Origin: Candidatus Cryptobacteroides faecihippi
GTDB lineage: Bacteria; Bacteroidota; Bacteroidia; Bacteroidales; UBA932
Direction: 5' to 3'
Length of the DNA stretch: 6,747 nucleotides
Assembly (NCBI GenBank): GCA_018066065.1
Contig: JAGHSC010000098.1
Coordinates: forward strand, 1-6,747
Position numbers and translations under genes: made by a program. The notes beneath the pieces are model-generated. The model did no database searches, was not told where the DNA came from, and saw nothing but the letters and a program-made list of their open reading frames with translations. Numbering within the stretch: position 1 is the first letter of the stretch; each line of letters starts with the position of its first letter. Shown one piece after another: positions 1 to 6,197 of this stretch.

Positions 1-2010
1 TCCTGGTTCATCAAGGCCAGCGCCGTCAAGGAGCAGATGGTCGCTCTCAACAAGACGATCACGTGGAAGCCTGAATCCACCGGAACCGGCCGCTTCGGAC
101 AGTGGCTCGAGAACATCCAGGACTGGAACCTCAGCCGCAGCCGCTTCTGGGGCACTCCGCTCCCGATCTGGCATACCGAGGACGGCAAGGAAGAGATCTG
201 CATCGGCACCGTCAAGGGACTCTACGCCGAGGTTGAGAAGGCAGTTGCTGCCGGAATCATGGAATCCAATCCGTTCAAGGCTCTCGGCTTCGATCCTGAG
301 GACATGTCAAAGGAGAACTACGACAGGATCGACCTTCACAGGCCTCATGTCGACAACATCTATCTCGTCAGCCCTTCAGGTCAGAAGATGACCAGGGAGA
401 CCGACCTGATCGACGTTTGGTTCGACTCCGGTGCGATGCCTTACGCCCAGGAGGGAATCCGCAACCTTGGATCCGACAAGTTCGGATGCACCGCGGACTT
501 CATCGCTGAAGGTGTCGACCAGACCCGCGGATGGTTCTACACCCTCCATGCGATCCACACGATGGTCAGCGGCACTGCTGCCTACAGGACAGTCATCTCC
601 AATGGCCTTGTGCTTGACAAGAACGGCAACAAGATGAGCAAGCGTCTCGGCAACGGTGTCGATCCTTTCGAGGAACTCGACAAGTACGGTGCAGATGCTC
701 TCAGATGGTATATGCTCACCAACGCCCAGCCATGGGACAACCTCAAGTTCGACGAGGCTGGTGTCGATGAGGTGAGAAGAAAGTTCTTCGGAACCCTCTA
801 CAACACTTATTCATTCTTCGCACTCTATGCCAATGTCGACGGCTTCGATCCAAAGGCTCCGAAGGTTGAATATTCAAGTAGGCCAGAGATCGACCGCTGG
901 ATCATCTCCCTCCTCAACACTTTGAAGAAGAATGTCATTGCTGCCTACGAGGACTATGACATCACCACTGCAGGCCGCCTGATCCAGGATTTCGTCTGCG
1001 ACAATGTCTCCAACTGGTACGTCCGTCTCAACAGAAAGCGTTTCTGGGGCGGTACCATGGATGAGGACAAGCTTGCTGCCTACCAGACTCTCCATGAGGT
1101 CCTGGTGGACGTTGCCGTGCTTTCCGCTCCGATCGCTCCATTCTACATGGACCGTCTCTACCTCGATCTCGTTCCTGACGGATGCGAGTCTGTCCACTAT
1201 GTCAGCATGCCTGCTGCGGATGAGATTGTGATCGACAAGGATCTCGAGGAGAGGATGGAACTTGCACAGAGGGCCACTTCAATGGTCCTTGCTCTCCGCC
1301 GCAAGGTTTCCATCAAGGTTCGCCAGCCTCTCCAGAAGCTTGTCATCCCTGTCATCTCCGACAAGGTCAGGGCTCAGCTTGAGCAGGTCAAGGCTTTGAT
1401 CCTCGGTGAGGTCAATGTGAAGGAGGCAGAGTTCATTTCCGACACTGCCGGAATGATCACCAAGAAGATCAAGCCGAACTTCAAGACTCTCGGAAAGGTC
1501 TACGGCAAGCAGATGAAGGAGATTGCCGCTGCGTTCGGTACCTTCGACCAGGCTACCATAAGCGCAATCCAGCAGGCTGAGGCTCAGGGAGCTGCCTATG
1601 AGGTCGCCCTTCCTTCCGGTGCAGTCTCTCTCAAGCCTGGGGACTATGAGATTTCGTCTGAGGACATGCCAGGGTGGCTCGTTGCCAATGATGGCCCGCT
1701 CACCCTTGCCCTTGACATACAGATTTCTGAGGAACTGAAGAAGGAGGGTGTTGCCCGCGAGCTCATCAACCGAATCCAGAACCTCAGGAAGGACAGCGGC
1801 TTCGAGGTCACCGACAAGATCGATGCAGTCATCTTCTCCGATGGAGAGGTCAAGGCTTCGGTCGACTCAGCCCTTGAGGCTTTCGGCAGCTATGTGGCTG
1901 CCCAGACCCTTGCGGTCTCCATCGCTTCCAAGTCTCTTGCCGAGGCCGCTGACGCTGCCGAGGTCGAGTGGGAGGAGGGTATCGTGAAGGTTTCACTTTC
2001 CAGAATCTAA
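1..2010 (+). CDS. ileS: Isoleucyl-tRNA synthetase, 3' part (5' end outside window)
   Basis: Cytoplasmic class I aminoacyl-tRNA synthetase that charges tRNA-Ile with isoleucine. The reading frame is open from base 1, so the ATG at 37 is internal; 669 residues are visible and the N-terminal part, including the HIGH motif, lies upstream. Visible landmarks are the WNLSRSRFWGTPLPIW block (visible residues 42-57), DVWFDSGAMPYA (138-149), GVDQTRGWFYTLHAI (171-185) and the KMSKS-type ATP-binding loop written KMSKR (bases 631-645, residues 211-215). An alpha-helical anticodon-binding domain starts near residue 295 (RPEIDRWIISLL) and includes NWYVRLNRKRFW, followed by a C-terminal tail. The blocks read like the eukaryote-like (type 2) IleRS form rather than the E. 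coli form; that is a judgement from motif recall. The next gene starts 33 nt downstream on the same strand, suggesting cotranscription. No frame disruption is seen. Confidence 0.97.
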   Translation, partial: SWFIKASAVKEQMVALNKTITWKPESTGTGRFGQWLENIQDWNLSRSRFWGTPLPIWHTEDGKEEICIGTVKGLYAEVEKAVAAGIMESNPFKALGFDPEDMSKENYDRIDLHRPHVDNIYLVSPSGQKMTRETDLIDVWFDSGAMPYAQEGIRNLGSDKFGCTADFIAEGVDQTRGWFYTLHAIHTMVSGTAAYRTVISNGLVLDKNGNKMSKRLGNGVDPFEELDKYGADALRWYMLTNAQPWDNLKFDEAGVDEVRRKFFGTLYNTYSFFALYANVDGFDPKAPKVEYSSRPEIDRWIISLLNTLKKNVIAAYEDYDITTAGRLIQDFVCDNVSNWYVRLNRKRFWGGTMDEDKLAAYQTLHEVLVDVAVLSAPIAPFYMDRLYLDLVPDGCESVHYVSMPAADEIVIDKDLEERMELAQRATSMVLALRRKVSIKVRQPLQKLVIPVISDKVRAQLEQVKALILGEVNVKEAEFISDTAGMITKKIKPNFKTLGKVYGKQMKEIAAAFGTFDQATISAIQQAEAQGAAYEVALPSGAVSLKPGDYEISSEDMPGWLVANDGPLTLALDIQISEELKKEGVARELINRIQNLRKDSGFEVTDKIDAVIFSDGEVKASVDSALEAFGSYVAAQTLAVSIASKSLAEAADAAEVEWEEGIVKVSLSRI

Positions 2011-2043
2011 CTATTGAAAGAACTATCGATAAATTGAATCATT

Positions 2044-2469
2044 ATGGCAGAGAACGAAAAGATTGCTGCTCCTGAGACAGCACGCACCCGTTACAGCGAT
2101 GAGGAACTGGAAGAATTCAGGGTAATCATCAACGAGATGCTTGGCAAGGCAAGAAAGGAGTATGACACTCTCCGCAGGGTCATCATGCACAGCGGAAGCA
2201 ATGACATCGAGGACACTACTCCGTCTTTCAAGACGGTGGAGGATGATGGCGCGTTCCAGCTTTCAAAGGAAGAGGCCAGCCAGCTTGCGCAGAGACAGTA
2301 CAAGTTCATCCAGAACCTTGAGGCTGCTCTCGTGCGTATCGAGAACAAGACTTATGGCATCTGCCGAGTCACCGGCGAACTCATTCCTAAGGAGAGGCTC
2401 CGTCTTGTCCCTCATGCAACCTTGACCGTCAAGGCCAAGGAAATGCTCGCCCAAAAAGGTAAGAACTAG
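2044..2469 (+). CDS. dksA: DksA/TraR-family regulator with degenerate zinc finger
   Basis: A 141-residue protein of the DksA/TraR family; the best-known members bind the RNA polymerase secondary channel and modulate initiation, often with ppGpp. Residues 17-100 are charged and mostly helical, fitting the coiled-coil hairpin, and residues 104-126 (YGICRVTGELIPKERLRLVP) align with the family's C4 zinc-finger region. Only one of the four expected cysteines remains (Cys107); the others are replaced, so zinc binding is doubtful. I believe this Cys-poor form is normal in Bacteroidota, so loss of function is not implied. The family assignment is firm, but a role in the stringent response is inference. 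The ATG at 2044 lies 33 nt after ileS, and the stop overlaps the GTG of lspA by one base (TAGTG), which points to translational coupling. Confidence 0.9.
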   Translation: MAENEKIAAPETARTRYSDEELEEFRVIINEMLGKARKEYDTLRRVIMHSGSNDIEDTTPSFKTVEDDGAFQLSKEEASQLAQRQYKFIQNLEAALVRIENKTYGICRVTGELIPKERLRLVPHATLTVKAKEMLAQKGKN

Positions 2470-3107
2470 TGAAAGTCTCGAAAGGTACCAAGCTGCTTGC
2501 CTTGGGCGTCTTGCTCGTCGTCATCGACCAGGTCATCAAGATCCTGGTCAAGACGAACATGCAGATAGGTGAGCACTTCAGCGTGATAGGGAACTGGTTC
2601 CAGATCCTGTTCATCGAGAATGAAGGCATGGCCTTCGGAATGAAATTCGGTGGACTGGCCGGCAAGTTCTGCCTGTCCTTTTTCCGTGTGATCCTGTTCG
2701 GCGCACTTTGCTGGTGGATTGCCGGCCTTGTGAGGAAGTCAGTGGCTCCTGATGGATCCAGGGCTCTTCTCGAGGATGGCACTGCAGTTGTCCCTACAGG
2801 AGTCCTGGTGGCGCTGACCATGATCACGGCAGGCGCTCTGGGAAACATAATCGACTGTCTCTTCTATGGAGTAATCTTCGATTATGCTCCTTTCATGTTC
2901 GGCCGCGTGGTCGACATGCTGTATTTCCCTTTGATCGACACGACTTGGCCGACATGGATGCCTTTCGTCGGAGGAGGCAGGCTGCTGTTCTTTGCACCGG
3001 TCTTCAACTTTGCCGACAGCTGTGTGTCCGTCGGTGCTTTCTACCTTATCCTCTTCCAGTACAGGTTCTTCATGCGGGACGAATCTCCAGACAAGGATAA
3101 GAAGTAG
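2469..3107 (+). CDS. lspA: Signal peptidase II (prolipoprotein signal peptidase)
   Basis: Inner-membrane aspartyl protease that cleaves the signal peptide from prolipoproteins after the lipobox cysteine has been lipidated. The 212-residue product has four hydrophobic segments (about 8-28, 68-88, 110-138 and 172-197). Family motifs visible are VVIDQVIK (17-24), NEGMAFGM (51-58), GNIIDCLFYG (125-134), VVDMLYFP (147-154) and FNFADS (179-184); Asp149 and Asp183 are the likely catalytic pair. It is longer than the roughly 165-residue E. coli enzyme because of extra sequence around 91-108 and 135-170, as in Bacteroidota homologues. The start is GTG at 2469, overlapping the dksA stop; no better ATG precedes the first membrane segment and VSKGTK gives the expected positive N-terminus. 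The next gene, 24 nt downstream, encodes an exported protein that might be a substrate, though its lipobox is poor. Confidence 0.96.
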   Translation: MKVSKGTKLLALGVLLVVIDQVIKILVKTNMQIGEHFSVIGNWFQILFIENEGMAFGMKFGGLAGKFCLSFFRVILFGALCWWIAGLVRKSVAPDGSRALLEDGTAVVPTGVLVALTMITAGALGNIIDCLFYGVIFDYAPFMFGRVVDMLYFPLIDTTWPTWMPFVGGGRLLFFAPVFNFADSCVSVGAFYLILFQYRFFMRDESPDKDKK

Positions 3108-3131
3108 ACATTTTGATCATTCAGAATCGCA

Positions 3132-4957
3132 ATGAGGTTCAAGAATCCTTTCTCATATTCAGTGGCCGGACTCATGCTTCTGGCCACTGTCTGTATGTGC
3201 ACTCCGGAGAGTCTTCCGGTTGCTGATGTCCTGGACGTTCAGTTCAATGAGGACGGTACGGCGACTAATGTCGCTCCTTCCGGCGTGGCATTCATGCGCA
3301 GGCAGGTCCCTGCGATGGACATGCCATTCAGGACTGGTGGCCGCCTGGTCGCTCCATTCTCGAATGCGTGGGGGTGCAAGGCTCCATCCACCAGCTATTA
3401 TTATGATTATAAAGGTCAGCCGGAACTCGTCGAGGCAATTGCAGGTGGCCATTCATTCGAGGTGCTTGTAAGGCCTCATTTCGATGGTCAGCTGCCTGAC
3501 GTGGAGGTGAAGATCCTGTCTTCGCTGAGTGGAGGCGGCTGCGGAATCGTCGTGTCCGGTGCCACGGCTGATCGTGGCAATGAATTCGCTTTCATCCCGT
3601 TCACCGAGTCGGGCGATGACAAGGGCTACAGATGGGCTTTGAGCGGTGTGACTCCTGAATCCGACGTGGACTACCATGTGGTCGGTGTATGGGACAAGGA
3701 AAACGCCAGTGCCAGGGTTTATGTCAATGGCAGGCTTTGCGGTACCGTGGATGCTCCTGGAGACCTTGTGATGCCTTCGTGGGATGCGTTCCATCAGATG
3801 TCTCTCGGCGCGGGGACTCATCCTCACTTCCAGGGTGGCGTCGATGCCTTTGCCGGCACGATCTCTGTCGCCAGGATCTACGGACGTGCTCTCTCTGACG
3901 AGGAGGTTTCATCCCTGTACCGCAGCGAGAAGAAGTTCCTGAGGCACTATAAGGAGCCTAAGTTCATGGGAACCACCATGTTCCGTGGACTTGCGGCAAA
4001 GCCGGGCGTCACTTTCCCTGTCTATGGAACCTGTTTCAGGGAAGGGGACAGACTGAGCTTTGTACCTGTCTCCGGCGATGCCGAGCCTTTCACTCTCGAT
4101 GCTGCTGTTGAGCCTGACAGGGTCGTTGTCACCCTTCCTGACGCACTCAGTGATGCTGAATATGAGGTATTCGCCTTGAGGGGCGCATATTCGCAGCTTA
4201 TCGGAAAGACTCGCTTCACCATTGTGGACAGGATGCCCAAGCCTACATGCGTGATTGCACACCAGGGAGATTTCAACCGCATCGAGGCAGGCCAGAACAC
4301 AGCTTCTTCCTTCATGTATGCAGTCAAGGCTGGCTACTATGGAAGTGAGACGGATGCGCAGATCACCGCTGACGGCGTGATCGTCATAAACCATGATTCC
4401 ATGCTCAAGGGCGTGGACATCAATACTTCTCCGTACGAGGCGGTGAAGGACCTTGTCGTGGATGATTTTCATCATGAGAAGATTGCGACACTGCAGCAGC
4501 TTCTGACATCCTGGTGGAGAATCCTGACAGCCCTACAAAGCTTGTCCTTGAGATCAAGAGGCAGGCGAGGGCACCCGAGTGCGTGGATTCTTCCGTGGCT
4601 CTTGTACGCAGGATGGGACTCCAGGACAGGGTCGACTACATTTCCTTCGACAAGCCTGCCTGCCGTGAGATCGCGGCTTTGAATGTCGAGGGCGTGTCTG
4701 CCTACCTGGATCATGACCTGAATCCGTACGAGGTCAAGGAACTGGGCATGTCATGCATGGACAAGGCTTATCCTTACATGAGGGATGAGTGGTATGACCT
4801 TTCGCACGAACTTGGGCTTACCGTCAACATCTGGACGCCTGACGGTGCTGATGAGATGATCGGCATGGTCAACAAGGGTGCTGACTTCATCACGACCAAC
4901 AGTCCGGTCAGATTGAATCTGATTCGCCGTCATTACGTCGATAATGAAGGGAAATGA
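3132..4957 (+). pseudogene. Exported LamG + glycerophosphodiester phosphodiesterase protein, split by a 1-nt frameshift
   Basis: Two overlapping frames make one protein of about 608 residues: 3132 to about 4504, then the -1 frame from about 4505 to the TGA at 4957. Adding one G near 4504/4505 restores LLDILVENPDSPTKLVLEIK across the break. Residues 1-20 form a hydrophobic export signal with Cys21 and Cys23 but no good lipobox. Residues about 30-268 are a LamG/concanavalin-like jelly-roll, with YHVVGVWDKENASARVYVNG and a closing FAGTISVARIYGRALSDEEV. The GDPD domain starts near 374: VIAHQG (His377), QNT (388-390), ETD (Glu406, Asp408), HD (421-422), then LVLEIK and VNIWTPDG near the end. GDPDs hydrolyse glycerophosphodiesters to glycerol-3-phosphate and an alcohol. 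The usual HRG reads HQG here, and PENT reads GQNT. The likely location is the periplasm or cell surface. Either a real pseudogene or a consensus error; both halves look well conserved, which favours a very recent lesion or an error. Confidence 0.85.
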
Positions 4958-4986
4958 TGATTTTTTCTTTCTTTGATGCAAAATAA

Positions 4987-5018
4987 TTTTGAAGAATAGA
5001 AAAAAGTCTCTATCTTTG
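4987..5018 (+). promoter_or_regulatory. Bacteroidota-type promoter for tRNA-Ser
   Basis: TTTTG at 4987-4991 and TATCTTTG at 5011-5018 are separated by 19 nt, matching the Bacteroidota primary-sigma consensus TTTG / TAnnTTTG. Transcription would begin a few bases after 5018, giving a leader of about 20 nt before the mature tRNA at 5045. The block 5000-5019 is nearly identical to 6179-6198 in front of the ATPase gene. Confidence 0.8.
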
Positions 5019-5044
5019 CTATCCCTTCACGGAGGGTACATATT

Positions 5045-5129
5045 GGAGAGGTGGTAGAGTGGTCGATTACGGCAGTCTTGAAAACTGTTGAGCTGCGAGG
5101 CTCCGGGGGTTCGAATCCCTCCCTCTCCG
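5045..5129 (+). tRNA. tRNA-Ser, anticodon UGA
   Basis: The full cloverleaf can be drawn by hand. The acceptor stem GGAGAGG (5045-5051) pairs perfectly with CCTCTCC (5122-5128), followed by discriminator G at 5129 as expected for serine. The anticodon stem GCAGT (5072-5076) pairs with ACTGT (5084-5088), with loop CTTGAAA and anticodon TGA at 5079-5081, reading UCN codons. A class II long variable arm has GAGC (5090-5093) pairing with GCTC (5100-5103). The T arm is GGGGG / TTCGAAT / CCCTC (5105-5121). CCA is not encoded and would be added after transcription. The gene has its own promoter and terminator. tRNA genes of this kind are common integration targets, and the sequence to its right looks accessory. 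Confidence 0.97.
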
Positions 5130-5136
5130 CGAGAAA

Positions 5137-5151
5137 CCTTGATTATCAAGG
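5137..5151. repeat. 15-bp perfect palindrome just after tRNA-Ser
   Basis: CCTTGATTATCAAGG is a perfect inverted repeat with 7-bp arms around one central T, beginning 8 nt after the tRNA 3' end. As RNA it could be a small hairpin affecting tRNA 3' processing, or the remnant of an older terminator. As DNA it resembles a core recombinase or regulator site. There is no T-tract directly after it, so it is not itself a complete terminator. Its role is not decided by the sequence. Confidence 0.6.
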
Positions 5152-5164
5152 ACTTACAAAATTT

Positions 5165-5210
5165 ACACACGGTTTTGCACACATTTCGATGCAAGACCGT
5201 GTGTTTTTTT
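5165..5210 (+). terminator. Rho-independent terminator after tRNA-Ser
   Basis: ACACACGGTTTTGCA (5165-5179) pairs with TGCAAGACCGTGTGT (5190-5204) over 15 bp with one G-T wobble. The loop is 10 nt, and the stem runs directly into a T7 tract (5204-5210). It would end the tRNA-Ser transcript. On the minus strand the stem is followed by AAATTTTG, so it may also act weakly against convergent transcription from the fragment at 5231-5377. Confidence 0.9.
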
Positions 5211-5230
5211 AGTATTGTTGGATCTCTTTT

Positions 5231-5377
5231 CTATCCAATACCGAAGAATCTTTCAAAGAACGCCATAATCTTTTCTATTACATTCTGTTTCTTTTCAGAT
5301 CTGTTCCCTCTGCCAAAGCGAGACATTGCAGGCAGGATGGCATCAATATCGGTTCCTGATGTCTTAACTGGAAAATC
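5231..5377 (-). pseudogene. C-terminal scar of a type I restriction enzyme R subunit (HsdR-like)
   Basis: The minus-strand frame ending with TAG at 5231-5233 reads 48 codons. Its key segments are KTSGTDID, AILPAMSRFG, NRSEKKQNVIEKI and MAFFERFFGI just before the stop. This matches the C-terminal tail I recall for EcoR124-like HsdR proteins (TGTDID - LPP-SRFGGGN - KKQ - FFEKFFG). An in-frame TAG at 5378-5380 closes it upstream, no start codon suits it, and the roughly 1000 preceding residues with the nuclease and helicase motifs are absent. Neighbouring frames upstream do not continue the family. HsdR is the DNA-translocating, cleaving subunit of type I restriction-modification systems; what remains here cannot function. 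It converges on the tRNA-Ser terminator. The assignment rests on a short motif from memory, so a profile search should confirm it. Confidence 0.55.
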
Positions 5378-5595
5378 CTATGCAAACTGAGACACTTTGT
5401 CAGACGTTTGAAACCGACCCTTGGCATTGCGGCGAAATGATAAAAAGGACTGCGGCAGCATAGAAATAAAACGGCAAAAAAAGGCATTTCAAAAGGCGAA
5501 TAAAACGAAAGAAACCGCTCACTGTGATCGTTTTCTCTTTTTCACTGCCATATAGGCCTCTATAAGACCTTGTTGGCATCGTTATGACATAAGTC

Positions 5596-5623
5596 TCAGA
5601 CCAGCTCTTCAAGCTGCGTCTGA
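5596..5623. repeat. Inverted repeat / hairpin 1
   Basis: TCAGACCAGCT (5596-5606) pairs with AGCTG (5612-5616) and GTCTGA (5618-5623), with one bulged base (5617) and a 5-nt loop. This gives an 11-bp stem, the strongest structure in the gene-free stretch. On the + strand a T5 run follows only at 5631, so it is at best a weak terminator. Confidence 0.5.
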
Positions 5624-5642
5624 CAGGCTGTTTTTCGGGGTT

Positions 5643-5678
5643 CTGGAAGACTGGCTCACTTTCGAGTGGAAATTCCAG
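5643..5678. repeat. Inverted repeat / hairpin 2 with TTCG loop
   Basis: The outer arms CTGGAA (5643-5648) and TTCCAG (5673-5678) enclose an inner CACT-TTCG-AGTG hairpin (5657-5668), which has a UUCG-type tetraloop sequence, although the closing pair is U-A rather than the stable C-G. The inner and outer stems are separated by short unpaired stretches. The structure is suggestive but not proven. Confidence 0.4.
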
Positions 5679-5693
5679 CCATAGATAAGTTTA

Positions 5694-5728
5694 AGGAAGG
5701 GATGCAGAATGTAAAAGCATACCTTCCT
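5694..5728. repeat. Inverted repeat / hairpin 3
   Basis: AGGAAGG (5694-5700) pairs with CCTTCCT (5722-5728). After one G/A mismatch, ATGC (5702-5705) pairs with GCAT (5717-5720) around an 11-nt loop. This gives 11 paired bases in all. No T-tract follows on the + strand. Confidence 0.45.
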
Positions 5729-5784
5729 GGTTCATCCGTCTGGACAATTGTAACTAGTACATAAACTTTTTGAAGATAATTTGA

Positions 5785-5816
5785 CCCCGGAATGCAATCC
5801 TGACAGCATTCCAGGG
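5785..5816. repeat. Inverted repeat / hairpin 4
   Basis: GGAATGC (5789-5795) pairs with GCATTCC (5806-5812) around a 10-nt loop. One mismatch further out, CCC (5785-5787) pairs with GGG (5814-5816). It lies just beyond the 3' end of the minus-strand fragment 5827-6114 and could be its old terminator, although only a short AT-rich run follows on that strand. Confidence 0.4.
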
Positions 5817-5826
5817 CCACGTTCTT

Positions 5827-6114
5827 TTACTGTTGTCGATGTTGAATCCGTATGGTGAGAACTCTCCGACCATCCCTCGTTCTTTGGGGGTCCTTTATCA
5901 TAGTAGGGTGCATGATTCCCTGATTTCTGTTATACATCCTTTCCGCGAATGTCTTGTCAACCTGATAGAACTCTTCATCCTCGTTGATGACGAGCCTGCT
6001 GTCTTCAGAAATGCGGTAGCCATAGGGGCTGAATCCTCCACAGGTAGTTTTTCTGTTCTTGATGGCGGAAATCTTGCCGTCTATTCCCCGGAAAGTCAAC
6101 AGTGCGCGAAAATC
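5827..6114 (-). pseudogene. Short minus-strand fragment, weakly serine-recombinase-like
   Basis: The frame is open from an upstream TAA (6115-6117) to TAA at 5827-5829, about 95 codons, with only a TTG (6097-6099) as a possible near-upstream start. The segments GKISAIKNRKTTCGGF, SPYGYRI and SRLVINEDEEFYQVDKTF resemble the linker of large serine recombinases, where a GG(F/I)-PYGY block is followed by L-I-EEEA-VVR-IF. The catalytic N-terminal domain (YxRxS) and the rest of the C-terminal region are absent, and the final 25 residues match nothing I know. If the resemblance is real, this is a decayed mobile-element gene; it could equally be a chance open frame in a non-coding repeat. No promoter is visible for it. 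Confidence 0.3.
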
Positions 6115-6142
6115 TTAGGATTATGTCACTATTTTGTAAATC

Positions 6143-6152
6143 ATTTGCAAAT
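6143..6152. promoter_or_regulatory. 10-bp palindrome upstream of the ATPase promoter (possible operator)
   Basis: ATTTGCAAAT is a perfect palindrome ending 14 nt before the -33 box at 6167. Related words TTGTAAA at 6134-6140 and 6171-6177 flank it. It could be an operator for a local regulator, but AT-rich palindromes of this size also occur by chance. Confidence 0.25.
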
Positions 6153-6166
6153 TTCAATGGTTTTCC

Positions 6167-6197
6167 TTTGTTGTAAACAAAAAAGTCTCTATATTTG
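6167..6197 (+). promoter_or_regulatory. Bacteroidota-type promoter for the ATPase gene
   Basis: TTTG (6167-6170), a 19-nt spacer and TATATTTG (6190-6197) match the Bacteroidota sigma consensus exactly. The start codon at 6221 follows by 23 nt, so the leader would be very short. The block 6179-6198 differs from the tRNA-Ser promoter block 5000-5019 at a single base. Confidence 0.75.

Larger units (their letters stand above)
5378..5826. other. About 450 bp with no convincing gene; hairpin-rich
   Basis: No start codon and frame here gives a protein I recognise. The longest minus-strand frame (about 5400-5690, ATG at 5612) has a hydrophobic middle (LLKCLFLPFYFYAAAVLFII), but it is AT-rich and has no detectable promoter or family motif. 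The base composition differs clearly from the housekeeping block. The stretch contains four inverted repeats, listed separately. It may be a decayed insertion, a multi-copy intergenic element or a structured RNA; the sequence alone does not decide. Confidence 0.5.

Noticed and set aside
3159..4475. Several long antisense frames over the GDPD gene
   Set aside because: They mirror codon structure of the + strand gene, lack recognisable motifs and have no promoter of the type seen elsewhere in the window.
4514..4957. Independent gene starting at the GTG at 4514
   Set aside because: Its content is the C-terminal half of the GDPD domain and continues the preceding frame precisely, with no separate promoter.
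4930..4966. Terminator after the GDPD gene: TCATTA/TAATGA hairpin followed by a T6 run
   Set aside because: The stem is only 6 weak base pairs, lies inside the coding end, and the T-run begins 13 nt later. Not a credible Rho-independent terminator.
5088..5390. 100-codon + strand frame
   Set aside because: It begins inside the tRNA-Ser gene, crosses a strong terminator and overlaps the HsdR-like scar on the other strand.
5400..5612. 70-codon minus-strand frame with a hydrophobic core
   Set aside because: No promoter, no family resemblance, and AT-rich runs explain the hydrophobic residues. Kept only as a note in the gene-free region.
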